DNA from: CALCKU01 sp964534845
GTDB lineage: Bacteria > Pseudomonadota > Alphaproteobacteria > Caulobacterales > Maricaulaceae
Direction: 5' to 3'
Assembly (NCBI GenBank): GCA_964534845.1
Contig: CAZHPV010000005.1
Location: forward strand, 1-64,000
Length of the DNA: 64,000 nt
Under the pieces are notes generated by a model. That model searched no databases. It saw only the letters and a program-made list of their open reading frames with translations, and was not told where the DNA came from. The translations under genes were made by a program, and so were the position numbers. Within the stretch, counting starts at the first letter, position 1, and every line of letters begins with the position of its first letter. Of the stretch, positions 8,463 to 17,436 are shown piece after piece.

Positions 8463-11400
8463 TTAGAAGAGCAACCTAAAGACAATTCGTCCTGTGTGAC
8501 GAATAAATCCGTCCCGAATATCGCTATCAAGATCAAGTGAAAATGAGGAATATTCCGAACCAGCCGCTAGAGAGAACCCTAATATGAACCCGTTATTTGG
8601 AAAATCAGCCGCTTCAATACTGAAAGGCGTATTCAAGCCGGCAAATGTCCCGGTCGTAATGACATTATCATCGAGGAATTCGGTCCGGTATCCACCGCGA
8701 ATAGCCGGTCTAATCCATGTCCGGCGGCCTTCAAATGTCGTCCCCAGATTAAGGAGAGCGGTTGCAGACGCCGAGGACACGGTGCGGTCATCAATAGCTA
8801 GCGCGATACCGGTTGAACCTTCTTCTTCAAAAGAATTTTCGCTAAGTCTTAGGTAATCAACTGATATGGTTGGGCGCACCCAAAACCTTTCAGACACGTC
8901 AAAGTCATATCCACCACGAAGCGAGCCGTTAAGATGCGTGCCGCCCCAATCCCCCTCAGCCGTACTCGTAAAGTTACCAATTTCGACCTGACGGGTTGAT
9001 TCAAAATCATTATAACCGCCCCCGGCATAGGCATCGACACTAAAGTTACCGCGCTCTAGCCCCGCATAAACGCCGCCCTGAATCGTAACAATATTCAAAG
9101 GATCGTCGACACCGAGAACATCCTCGATTTCCGTTGACGAGAAACCGACATTCACACCCAATGCATGGAAAGGTCCCCAAGCCGTATCAACGCCGCCTGT
9201 AAAGCCAAAGCCGAAACCTCTATATTGCTCCGCAAGCCCTGCGAGTTCCCGGTCTGCAAAATAGGCAAATTCCTCAAGCCAGACACCGCCTGAACGTTCT
9301 TGGGACCGACGCGCCGAATCAAGATGTGAGGCAACCGCACCAACGGCCCCGTCAACATTGGCAAGAATGAATTGACGGCTGGCAGCAGAAAACTCAGGCA
9401 AGAGTTGATTAAAGGCAGAGTTAAATTCTCCGCCGTCCTGAATATTAATCAAGGAAGAGGCCAAACCATTATTCGTGCCCAAGGCATCAAAAGCCGAGCT
9501 GAAAAATGCCGCTTGCGGGACATCCAAACCCAGCGCTTCTGTCGAGCGCAAATCCAATGTCACAACGAGCGTATTCGGGTCATTTGGATCCAGCGCAAAG
9601 GCCGTATCATATAAAAAGGGCGAGGTGAGACTCTGTAAAGAATTAATATCGCCTTCGATCACCAAATTTCCGGCAGAAACAATCGGAAAAGAGCTATTTT
9701 GAACATTCACCACATTCAACAAGGTTGGCGCGATACCGGCACCTTCTTCAATCGTGACAGTATTAGACGCCACCAATGTAGATACATTACCCGTTACACC
9801 ATCAACAATGGGACTAAATGTGGATGTACTGTCAATAGAGGCAGAGGACACATTGATGGGATCAGTCGTGACTTGAATGAGTGAGCTTCCCTCAGCGAGC
9901 GATAAGGCCAGATTCCCATCACTATCATTCAGAGTACCTGTAAGATTCGTACCATTGCTCAGAGCCAGCACATCCGCGCCCGCGCCCGTGCTTACATTGC
10001 CAAGCAAAATGCCGCCTTCGGCATTGATAACATCATCACCACTACCGAGCAAAATACCGCCAGCAATAAGTGGACTTGTTGTGATGTTCGTATCAACGAC
10101 CTGATTAATAGTCACACCCGTTACATTATTGCTAAGGTCCAGAGCGACAATGTTTACGTTCAACTCTTCCTCGCCAAGCGCATCCGAATTCGCAGAAAGG
10201 GCTTGAATAACACCGGAGTTGTTAATTTCTGTTAGCGTACCGGAACTATCAAGGACCGCTATGGCATCGCCGTTCCGGCCTGTTACGAGAGCAGAGATCG
10301 TGGCGTCATTATTTAAGGTGTTTACATTTGACGTTTCGCCAATTTCAATGGCGATTGCGGTGACGTCACGCGCCGGTATGATATTATCCCGGTCAAGGAA
10401 AACCTCATCCGCAGCCTCAGAAACATTGGCGATGATCATACCCTGATTGCTAATCGTTTCAGCTATAACATTATCGCCCAAAAGGATCACGCGTGCTGTA
10501 CCTATTTGACCGTCAACATCTGCCGTACCATCATCACCACTTCTAAATGTTGTCGCGGTTAAATTACCCGTATTGGAAAAACCACCATCTAAAGTCACAT
10601 TATTGGCTTCAAAAACAGTGGCGTTAGAATCGTCTAAAATACCCAAGGCATTCACGTCGCCTTGATTAATAAACGCAAACTGCAAAGTCTCATCAAAACC
10701 CGCATCCGTCGGATTTGTGACTTCTGCAACAACGCCAACCGCTATTGGAGCCCCTGTCTCGCCGTTAATGAGCACGGCCGGAGCGCTGCCAAATTGCGAG
10801 ACCGAACTGCGGTTTATAGATATAACCGTTTCTAAGCCCGTCTCGGCATCGACGACTGTTTCGGTCGTTTGCGCTAGAAGGACGCCGTTACTGACATTGC
10901 CGCTAACCGCGATTGCGGCTCCGGATTGTAACGTATCCTCGGCGTCCAGAAGGCCGCGTTGTGCAAAAGGTAGTCTCTGCGCAATACGCAAGCCTGTCGT
11001 CGTGATCGTACCCTGATTTGAAATCTGTCCATCAACATCACCGGCAATATTAACGGCACTGGAATTTTCACCTGACGCTGTAATCGTACCACTAAGTGCT
11101 ACATCACCTGTAACCGCCCCCGCGAGATCAACCCCAATAACATTCGTGCCAACAGCGGTCACAAGGCCGTTAAGATTAATGTCCCCCAATAAGCTGGCTC
11201 CGTCAGCTAATTGTATTCCGAAGGAATCATTACCTTCGACGAGAACCGACCCGCCTACATCTTGGTCAAAATTACCTTCAAAAGGGCTGGCCCCTGATAT
11301 CAAAATACCCGTACGTCCTGTGCCCTCGGCAAAAGGCCCGTCAGTTGTGCCGTCGTTATCCACATCTTCGAAGACAGTCGATTCCGTCAAAGAAATCTGG

Positions 11401-11708
11401 CCTGAATTTAAAAAACTTCTCGCGCCGCCGCCTATTAAATTCACGCCCGTAACATTATCCACATCTTCGGCCGTGATCGCCCCTTCATTTGTCAGGACAT
11501 TATCCGAATCCAGCGTGGCGCCTACCCCGTCCGCCGGGACGTTAATCGTTGCAACGCTCGTAATCGTCAGATCGTCATTTTGAGCAGACGTTGCAACCGG
11601 GTCAGGCTGGTCGGCCTCGATCATCGTCTGTCCATACGCATTTACCGCGCTAAGGGAGAGCGTTAGAACTGGCAAAGCCGTCGTTAAAAATAATCGATTA
11701 AGTGTCAT
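8463..11708 (-). CDS. Large autotransporter (type V secretion) protein, 1081 aa
   Basis: Begins with a signal peptide (MTLNRLFLTTALPVLTLSLS, cut after NAYG). A long passenger of about 750 residues follows, made of irregular beta-helix-like turns rich in Gly, Asn, Asp, Val and Thr, for example ALSGTITASGENSSAVNIAG. The last 280 or so residues form a 12-strand autotransporter barrel (GGVWLEEFAYFADRELAG near its start) that ends in the outer-membrane signature IVFRLLF with terminal Phe. The passenger is acidic with almost no Cys or Lys. No catalytic motif is visible, so adhesion or surface coating is more likely than enzyme activity. It stands alone, 107 bases or more from its neighbours on both sides. 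Confidence 0.88.
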   Translation of the reverse strand: MTLNRLFLTTALPVLTLSLSAVNAYGQTMIEADQPDPVATSAQNDDLTITSVATINVPADGVGATLDSDNVLTNEGAITAEDVDNVTGVNLIGGGARSFLNSGQISLTESTVFEDVDNDGTTDGPFAEGTGRTGILISGASPFEGNFDQDVGGSVLVEGNDSFGIQLADGASLLGDINLNGLVTAVGTNVIGVDLAGAVTGDVALSGTITASGENSSAVNIAGDVDGQISNQGTITTTGLRIAQRLPFAQRGLLDAEDTLQSGAAIAVSGNVSNGVLLAQTTETVVDAETGLETVISINRSSVSQFGSAPAVLINGETGAPIAVGVVAEVTNPTDAGFDETLQFAFINQGDVNALGILDDSNATVFEANNVTLDGGFSNTGNLTATTFRSGDDGTADVDGQIGTARVILLGDNVIAETISNQGMIIANVSEAADEVFLDRDNIIPARDVTAIAIEIGETSNVNTLNNDATISALVTGRNGDAIAVLDSSGTLTEINNSGVIQALSANSDALGEEELNVNIVALDLSNNVTGVTINQVVDTNITTSPLIAGGILLGSGDDVINAEGGILLGNVSTGAGADVLALSNGTNLTGTLNDSDGNLALSLAEGSSLIQVTTDPINVSSASIDSTSTFSPIVDGVTGNVSTLVASNTVTIEEGAGIAPTLLNVVNVQNSSFPIVSAGNLVIEGDINSLQSLTSPFLYDTAFALDPNDPNTLVVTLDLRSTEALGLDVPQAAFFSSAFDALGTNNGLASSLINIQDGGEFNSAFNQLLPEFSAASRQFILANVDGAVGAVASHLDSARRSQERSGGVWLEEFAYFADRELAGLAEQYRGFGFGFTGGVDTAWGPFHALGVNVGFSSTEIEDVLGVDDPLNIVTIQGGVYAGLERGNFSVDAYAGGGYNDFESTRQVEIGNFTSTAEGDWGGTHLNGSLRGGYDFDVSERFWVRPTISVDYLRLSENSFEEEGSTGIALAIDDRTVSSASATALLNLGTTFEGRRTWIRPAIRGGYRTEFLDDNVITTGTFAGLNTPFSIEAADFPNNGFILGFSLAAGSEYSSFSLDLDSDIRDGFIRHTGRIVFRLLF

Positions 11709-11973
11709 TACGTTTAGTTCCAGAATTCCCTACTCAAGGCTTTTAGCCTAATTCGTCATATGCTCAAGTAAAATACTGTAAAAACACATTTGTTTCAACA
11801 TGGCTTAAGCGTGCCCATAAAACCAATGAAAGAATGTTTAGGAAATGGTTAGATTTAGACAGAAATGGCACAAAAATTCAATTTTTTACGATTTTAAACC
11901 CGTGAAATAGGTTTCTTCCAATATTCTTTGCACTCGAAACGCTTTTCTTTGGCGTCTTTTTGGAGAATCAACG

Positions 11974-12336
11974 CTATTTTTTACGCAAGCGCACTAAATA
12001 AAATAGAGCCAGAAAACCAATCGTGCCAAAGCCGAAAGCCTCGAGCTTGGACACAGGTCCGAGCCACGGTTGGGCCAAAGGCGTTAAACTGGCAAGACTG
12101 ACCCCGCCGCCTGAGCTAGCCATAAAAATCAGAACGAAAACAAAAGCTGTGGCGACACCTGCAAGCGAGTAAACAACCCGAAAGAAAACAGCATCTTCCT
12201 TCGCGGCCTTACGCCGGCGCATTTCAGCCCGCCTTGAACGCCGAAACATCCGATCAGAGGGACGCTCTTTTTGATAAGCGGATGTCTGGGAACGCGCCCT
12301 ATCCAGGCCCGTTTCAGTCTCATGTTTCTCGGTCAT
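11974..12336 (-). CDS. Two-pass membrane protein of unknown function
   Basis: A 120-residue protein with a strongly basic cytoplasmic-type N-terminus (FRRSRRAEMRRRKAAKED), one membrane segment at about 54-73, a Gly/Ser/Pro-rich loop and a second segment at about 98-116, ending in RLRKK. Both ends are therefore probably cytoplasmic. I start at the ATG at 12336. An ATG at 12351 and a TTG at 12357 are in frame, but none has a strong ribosome-binding site. It diverges from the next gene across only 32 bases. Family not recognised. Confidence 0.6.
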   Translation of the reverse strand: MTEKHETETGLDRARSQTSAYQKERPSDRMFRRSRRAEMRRRKAAKEDAVFFRVVYSLAGVATAFVFVLIFMASSGGGVSLASLTPLAQPWLGPVSKLEAFGFGTIGFLALFYLVRLRKK

Positions 12337-12368
12337 GCTGTAGATTAACATAGTCAAACCGAATTCCT

Positions 12369-12869
12369 ATGTTAAATAATGGTATGGCCAAGGCTAATCA
12401 TATCTTTCGCGCAAGCCTGTTCGGCATTGGGTTAGCTATGATTATGGCCCCGCCTTTCACCGCAGCTCAAAGCCAATCTGACGATATTCGTCCAAAGGCC
12501 CAACATATAACAGGTGACGCTTTGCTGGAAATTTTTCAGGGTCAGACCCATGACGGCGCTTATAATTTCAACGCAAAAGGTGTGGCCAGCGCAACCTATG
12601 AGGAAACCCATCATGACGACGGCTCCGTGACCTATACCGAAGACGGAAAAGACTATGACGGGGTCTGGTTGATTCAGCAAAATAAAGTCTGCTATTTCTA
12701 TGCCAACACCCTAAATCACGGCTGTTACAGGGTCTATCAAGTTAAAAATTGCTACTATTTTTATTCTGATCGTCTGCCCGAACGAGCTGACGAGCTAGAG
12801 CAAACCTATTGGACGGCCCGCAGTGTCATAAAAGGCGATATAGCAGAATGTGTCGCCTCTATTGCCTAA
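12369..12869 (+). CDS. Exported protein of unknown function
   Basis: 166 residues with a signal peptide (hydrophobic SLFGIGLAMIMAPPFTA, cut near residue 33). The mature part has the pattern of small periplasmic proteins that check substrate by a beta barrel: SVTYTEDGKDYDGVWLIQQN, then CYFYA, GCYRVY and NCYYFY, giving paired cysteines. This spacing recalls the DUF995-like group of alphaproteobacteria, though I cannot confirm membership. A second in-frame ATG at 12384 is possible. It is followed 25 bases later by the rhodanese gene in the same direction. Confidence 0.68.
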   Translation: MLNNGMAKANHIFRASLFGIGLAMIMAPPFTAAQSQSDDIRPKAQHITGDALLEIFQGQTHDGAYNFNAKGVASATYEETHHDDGSVTYTEDGKDYDGVWLIQQNKVCYFYANTLNHGCYRVYQVKNCYYFYSDRLPERADELEQTYWTARSVIKGDIAECVASIA

Positions 12870-12894
12870 AGACTGTCGGCTTTAACTTAAGCTT

Positions 12895-13533
12895 ATGAAA
12901 AACCGAAAATTAAAAACCATTATATCCTTGAGCGCTATTTTAGGTGCGGCTTTGATTTTTAGTTTTGTTTTTCAGGCGGCCCATTTCATACACGCACCGT
13001 CCCAAAACCATAGCCTGCAATCTGAGACCGTCAATCAGCAAGCGCCCTCTTATAATGCCGCTCTGGACAGTGTTCATCGAAAAATCAAACAAGACTATGC
13101 TGACGTCACTCACCTCGGTGCACACAGTTTCAAGACCTTAGACCCGCAGGACGTTATTGTCTTTGACGTTAGAGAAAAAGACGAGTTCGAGATTAGTCAT
13201 ATTAAAAACGCTATCTGGATTGACCCGGCCATGAGTGCCGCGGATTTTATTAAAATACATGGCGAAAAAATTTCCGAGAAAATGGCAGTTTTTTATTGCT
13301 CCGTCGGAGTAAGGTCCTCACACCTCGCCCAAGACCTCATAACGCTAATCCCGCCAGAGCAAAATAATTCGCGCAACACTCCTAAAATCTACAATCTCGA
13401 AAACGGTATTTTTGGATGGCATAATCAAGACCAAGCGCTTTATAAAAAAACGCACTTAACCCCCTTTATCCACCCCTATAACCGTATCTGGAAAAAGGGC
13501 ATAAACCGGAAAGAGCTTACGCGTTATAAATAA
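12895..13533 (+). CDS. Membrane-anchored rhodanese-like protein
   Basis: 212 residues. An N-terminal hydrophobic segment (about 8-30) acts as signal anchor, so the domain should face the periplasm. The rhodanese domain spans about 75-190 with the typical VFDVREKDEFEISHI region and an active-site loop YCSVGVRS with Cys135 in the sulfur-accepting position. Rhodaneses move sulfane sulfur or act as redox/thiol carriers. The substrate is unknown. Cys135 is the only cysteine in the protein. It converges on soxG with a 14-base gap. Confidence 0.8.
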   Translation: MKNRKLKTIISLSAILGAALIFSFVFQAAHFIHAPSQNHSLQSETVNQQAPSYNAALDSVHRKIKQDYADVTHLGAHSFKTLDPQDVIVFDVREKDEFEISHIKNAIWIDPAMSAADFIKIHGEKISEKMAVFYCSVGVRSSHLAQDLITLIPPEQNNSRNTPKIYNLENGIFGWHNQDQALYKKTHLTPFIHPYNRIWKKGINRKELTRYK

Positions 13534-13547
13534 GCATGTGGCACGCG

Positions 13548-14132
13548 TTAGACACCGCGAGTCGTCACCACCCTGTTAAAGAAATCGCGCAAATACGGAG
13601 CAAATGAACGCCAGACCTCAAGGTAAAAACGCTCATCTGCCGTGCGGATTAAAACAATAGAACTGCTTTCAAATACGGTTCGCGCGGCACGTCCCACTGC
13701 AAAATTACCGAGCGATAAATCCAGCGGACACCCGGCCGATAACAAGCGCACAGCGCCTGGGCCGGAAATCTCAAATCCAATATTACGGTACGAAATATCC
13801 ACTATACTACAGACATGTTTATTGGCGACTTTATCCCATAATTTATCGAATTTGGCTTTATCGGAAACGGGCATTATCACCAGCCACTCATCCGGCCCCA
13901 GACAGGTTTCAATATGGGTTTTCGCCAAAGTCGAGCGTCCAATTTTGGCAATGAGCTTCAAACCCGTGGCTTTACGGATAGCCGCCATGTCCCCCTTTTT
14001 GAAACGGAGTGAATAGCGCGCGCGCTCTTCAAGCAATTTCACCTCAAGGCGGCCAGCGTTTGCTTGGTCAGAATTTGACAGAGCTTCAGGCAGGCTAAGT
14101 GCCTGATTAAACATCTCATCTCTAGACAACAT
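13548..14132 (-). CDS. soxG: Sarcosine oxidase gamma subunit
   Basis: Small structural subunit (194 residues) of the heterotetrameric sarcosine oxidase, related to the folate-binding GcvT fold. The diagnostic text is LGPDEWLVIMP, IVDISYRNIGFEISG, LLSAGCPLDL and the C-terminal RSFAPYLRDFF. I chose the ATG at 14132 because GGAG lies seven bases before it. The frame could begin at 14156. It overlaps the end of soxA by 11 bases, so the two are translationally coupled. Last gene of the five-gene operon. Confidence 0.9.
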   Translation of the reverse strand: MLSRDEMFNQALSLPEALSNSDQANAGRLEVKLLEERARYSLRFKKGDMAAIRKATGLKLIAKIGRSTLAKTHIETCLGPDEWLVIMPVSDKAKFDKLWDKVANKHVCSIVDISYRNIGFEISGPGAVRLLSAGCPLDLSLGNFAVGRAARTVFESSSIVLIRTADERFYLEVWRSFAPYLRDFFNRVVTTRGV

Positions 14133-17103
14133 TGAGGCGCTCCCCTTTGGGGTCATAAAAGACAGGTTTCACCACTTTTACGCGGTGGTTTTTATCCGGC
14201 ATGGGAACATGTAATGTCGTATCCATACGCTCAAACCCGCCGCGCACCAGTGCCATGGCAATCGAACGTCCAAGAGGTTCACTCCAATAGCTCGACGTTA
14301 CATGCCCCAACATATCCATGGGGATAGCTTGGTCAGGATCGTCGACAATTTGAGCGCCCTCTTCGAGAACATAATTCGGATCTTCCGTTAATAATCCCAC
14401 AAGGTGTTTGCGTTCTTTTTTCAACACATCAGACCGGGCTTGTGAGCGCTTGCCGACAAAATCCTTTTTCTTTTTCGAGACCGCCCATGACATACCGGCA
14501 TCCTGAGGCGTAACCGTGCCGTCCGTATCCTGACCGACAATAATAAAGCCTTTTTCAGCCCGTAAAACATGCATTGTTTCCGTACCGTAGGGACAGATAT
14601 TATAGGCTTTGCCAGCCTCAAACAAAGTCTCCCATACCGCGCGGCCATAATGGGCAGGCACATTAATCTCAAAGCCCAGCTCGCCCGTAAAGCTAACCCG
14701 AAACAGACGGGTCGGCACACCGCAAATTTTTCCCTCTTTAAGGGTCATATGCGGGAAAGCCTCTGGTGAGAGATCAATGCCTTCAATAAAGGGCTCAATA
14801 AGTTTGCGCGCATTAGGCCCGTTTAGCGCAATAACCGCCCATTGCTCGGTCGTCGAGGTCAACCAAACATCAAGCTCCGGGAATTCTGTTTGAAGATAGT
14901 CTTCCATATGGCGATAAACACGCGGAGCGCCGCCCGTTGTTGTCGTGACATGAAACCGGTCGTCGGCCATACGGCCCACAACACCGTCATCATAAATATA
15001 GCCGTCCTCGCGGCACATCAGACCGTAGCGACAGCCTCCAACAGGTAATTTACTCCACGGGTTAGTATACATTAGGTTCATGAATTTCGCAGCGTCCGGC
15101 CCGACGACTTCAATTTTACCAAGGGTGGACGCATCAAAAATCCCGAGGCTTTCGCGCGTGGCTTTACATTCGCGCGCGACAGCCGCGTGCATATCCTCGC
15201 CGTTTTTGGGGAAATACCACGCTCGGCGCCAATTTCCGACAGGTTCAAAAATAGCGCCGTTCTGTACCGCCCAACCATCGATAGGCGTCTTGCGCGTTGG
15301 ATCAAAAAGTTCATTGTCCCGATAGCCCCCCAATGCGCCAAAGCTTGTCGGTGTATAAGGCGGGCGAAATGTTGTTAAACCGACTTTTTCAACAGGTTTA
15401 CCGACGGCCTTAGACGCTATTTCAAGTGCATTGAGATTAGAGGTTTTCCCCTGATCGGTGGCCATACCATTCGTCGTATAGCGCTTAACATGTTCAATGG
15501 AGCGAAAGCCCTCTCGGACCGCCAACTTGATATCCTTTTGCGTAACATCATTTTGAAAGTCGACAAAGGCCATCTGCTTCGTTGCATCTATATAATTGGG
15601 AAGATCATGAAAGACGACGCCTTGACCAAATTCGGGTTCCAGAACCTTATATGTCTTGCGTCCGCGAGCGGCCTTAGCCCCTGCATTCAAAGCAACTTCT
15701 AGCCCAAAATCGCCATTGCAAGCCCCAACGCATATGGCATTTTCACCCGCTTTACCGGGCACATAGGCCGCCAATTGCGTATCCCATTTTATTGCGCCTT
15801 TGGAATGCGACCATAAATGTAGGCTGGGTGTCCACCCCCCGCACATTAAAACGGCGTCACAGCTAAAAGACTGTTTGCCCCCTGTTGCCGGTGTGTAAAC
15901 CTCAATAGATTTCACCCGCAAATGCCCGGATGTTTTCGAAATCGTACTGGCGTGCATAATCTGGATGCCGCGTTTTTGGGCCGCGGCCTGCAAGTCGGGC
16001 GAAAGACTATCGCGAGCCTCAACAATAACAGGAATTCTGATATTGGCATCAGCCAGATCAAAAGCCGCCTGATAAGCACTATCATGGCTCGTAAAAACAG
16101 CGACCTCATTGCCGACGGCAACGCCGTATTTATTCAAATAGGTCTGGGCGCTGGAGGCCAGCATAATGCCGGGGCGATCATTGCCGTTAAAGACAAGGGG
16201 GCGCTCTATGCCGCCTTGGGCCAAAATCACTTTCCCTGCGCGCATACGGTGTAACTCTTCGCGTGCTTGGCCGGGCGCGACACCCCCTATGGGTAAATGG
16301 TCAGTGAGCTTTTCAACCAAGGCAACAAAATTATCATGGTAATAGCCTATAGCCGTTGTGCGCGTCATGAGCGTAACATTGGGGGCCTTGTCTAATTTTG
16401 CCAGCGCCTTTTCCAACCAGACAGATGCGGCTTGCCCGTTTATTTCAGTATTGGGCGTCGAGAGTAAACTACCGCCAAGCCCTGAGTTTTCATCAACAAG
16501 TGTGACACGTTGATCTGAACCAGCCGCGGCCAGCGCGGCGGATAATCCAGCAGGCCCGCCCCCAATAATCAAGAGATCACAATGGGCAAACGTGCTGGCA
16601 TAATTATCCGGATCAGGCGCCTTGGGGGCAGGGCCAAGACCGGCCAAATTACGAATAAAGGGCTCATATACCTTATCCCAGAAGCTTTTGGGCCATAAAA
16701 ATGTTTTATTGTAAAACCCGGCAGGGAAAAACCGCGAGAACACATTGTTAAAAGCCCCAACATCGAATTTAAGATTAGGGCTACGGTTCTGACTAGAGGC
16801 TCTCAGCCCCTCATAAATCTCGACAGTACTGGCCCGCAAATTAACCGTCACACGGCCCTTGTCATCCGGGCTTTCCGCACGGTCTACAGCCACAAGTGCG
16901 TTCGGTTCTTCCGATCCCGCCCCGATAACTCCGCGTGGTCGGTGATATTTAAACGAGCGGCCCATAAGATGGACGCCATTTGCCAGAAGGGCCGAAGCCA
17001 GACTATCGCCGGACAGGCCTTGATATGTGACACCATCAAAGCTGAAACTGATAGGCGTCTCAAAGTCTACTATACCGCGATTAGCTTTCCTAAAATTAGC
17101 CAT
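14122..17103 (-). CDS. soxA: Sarcosine oxidase alpha subunit
   Basis: Large subunit (993 residues) of the four-subunit enzyme that oxidises sarcosine to glycine, formaldehyde (or methylene-tetrahydrofolate) and hydrogen peroxide. Order: an N-terminal ferredoxin-like region with GSEEPNALVAV, a two-dinucleotide-binding part with IIGGGPAGLSAALAAAG near residue 180, then a C-terminal GcvT-like folate domain (about 600-980) with SFTGELGFEINVPAHYG and GTETMHVLRAEKGF. Start is the ATG at 17103 with AATGAGG upstream. It overlaps the soxD stop by eight bases. Confidence 0.94.
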   Translation of the reverse strand: MANFRKANRGIVDFETPISFSFDGVTYQGLSGDSLASALLANGVHLMGRSFKYHRPRGVIGAGSEEPNALVAVDRAESPDDKGRVTVNLRASTVEIYEGLRASSQNRSPNLKFDVGAFNNVFSRFFPAGFYNKTFLWPKSFWDKVYEPFIRNLAGLGPAPKAPDPDNYASTFAHCDLLIIGGGPAGLSAALAAAGSDQRVTLVDENSGLGGSLLSTPNTEINGQAASVWLEKALAKLDKAPNVTLMTRTTAIGYYHDNFVALVEKLTDHLPIGGVAPGQAREELHRMRAGKVILAQGGIERPLVFNGNDRPGIMLASSAQTYLNKYGVAVGNEVAVFTSHDSAYQAAFDLADANIRIPVIVEARDSLSPDLQAAAQKRGIQIMHASTISKTSGHLRVKSIEVYTPATGGKQSFSCDAVLMCGGWTPSLHLWSHSKGAIKWDTQLAAYVPGKAGENAICVGACNGDFGLEVALNAGAKAARGRKTYKVLEPEFGQGVVFHDLPNYIDATKQMAFVDFQNDVTQKDIKLAVREGFRSIEHVKRYTTNGMATDQGKTSNLNALEIASKAVGKPVEKVGLTTFRPPYTPTSFGALGGYRDNELFDPTRKTPIDGWAVQNGAIFEPVGNWRRAWYFPKNGEDMHAAVARECKATRESLGIFDASTLGKIEVVGPDAAKFMNLMYTNPWSKLPVGGCRYGLMCREDGYIYDDGVVGRMADDRFHVTTTTGGAPRVYRHMEDYLQTEFPELDVWLTSTTEQWAVIALNGPNARKLIEPFIEGIDLSPEAFPHMTLKEGKICGVPTRLFRVSFTGELGFEINVPAHYGRAVWETLFEAGKAYNICPYGTETMHVLRAEKGFIIVGQDTDGTVTPQDAGMSWAVSKKKKDFVGKRSQARSDVLKKERKHLVGLLTEDPNYVLEEGAQIVDDPDQAIPMDMLGHVTSSYWSEPLGRSIAMALVRGGFERMDTTLHVPMPDKNHRVKVVKPVFYDPKGERLNVV

Positions 17104-17425
17104 TTGAGGCCTCATTTTTAGCTTTAGCGGTGGCAATCTGTTTGACCGTGCGGCGCGGCTGTCCCATTTTATAAGTCATAACGAACTTATCGCTCACCGT
17201 GTTCCGTACGGCGTTAAAAAACATATTGCATCCCGCATTATGCCACCAACGCTCGGCATGTTCACCGCGAACATTATCCCGAATAAACATAAATTGTGAC
17301 CAGTCCTCATCACTCATCTCGGCTTGCTCTGCTGGACCCGGACGGACAATATGAGCCTCACCTGCATAAGCAAATTCAACCTCTGGGCGGTGCTCTTCGC
17401 AATAGGGACAGTAAATGCGTAACAT
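17096..17425 (-). CDS. soxD: Sarcosine oxidase delta subunit
   Basis: A 109-residue zinc-binding small subunit. The four expected ligands are visible: Cys6 and Cys9 in YCPYCEEH, His62 and Cys66 in WWHNAGCNMFF. Family length is about 90-110. It has the site AGAGAGG before its ATG, sits 11 bases after soxB and overlaps soxA, which places it in the classic soxBDAG order. Confidence 0.93.
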   Translation of the reverse strand: MLRIYCPYCEEHRPEVEFAYAGEAHIVRPGPAEQAEMSDEDWSQFMFIRDNVRGEHAERWWHNAGCNMFFNAVRNTVSDKFVMTYKMGQPRRTVKQIATAKAKNEASNG

Positions 17426-17436
17426 AGTCCTCTCTC

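Noticed and set aside
8584..11583. Plus-strand frames within the autotransporter gene
   Set aside because: Shadows produced by the repetitive passenger sequence.
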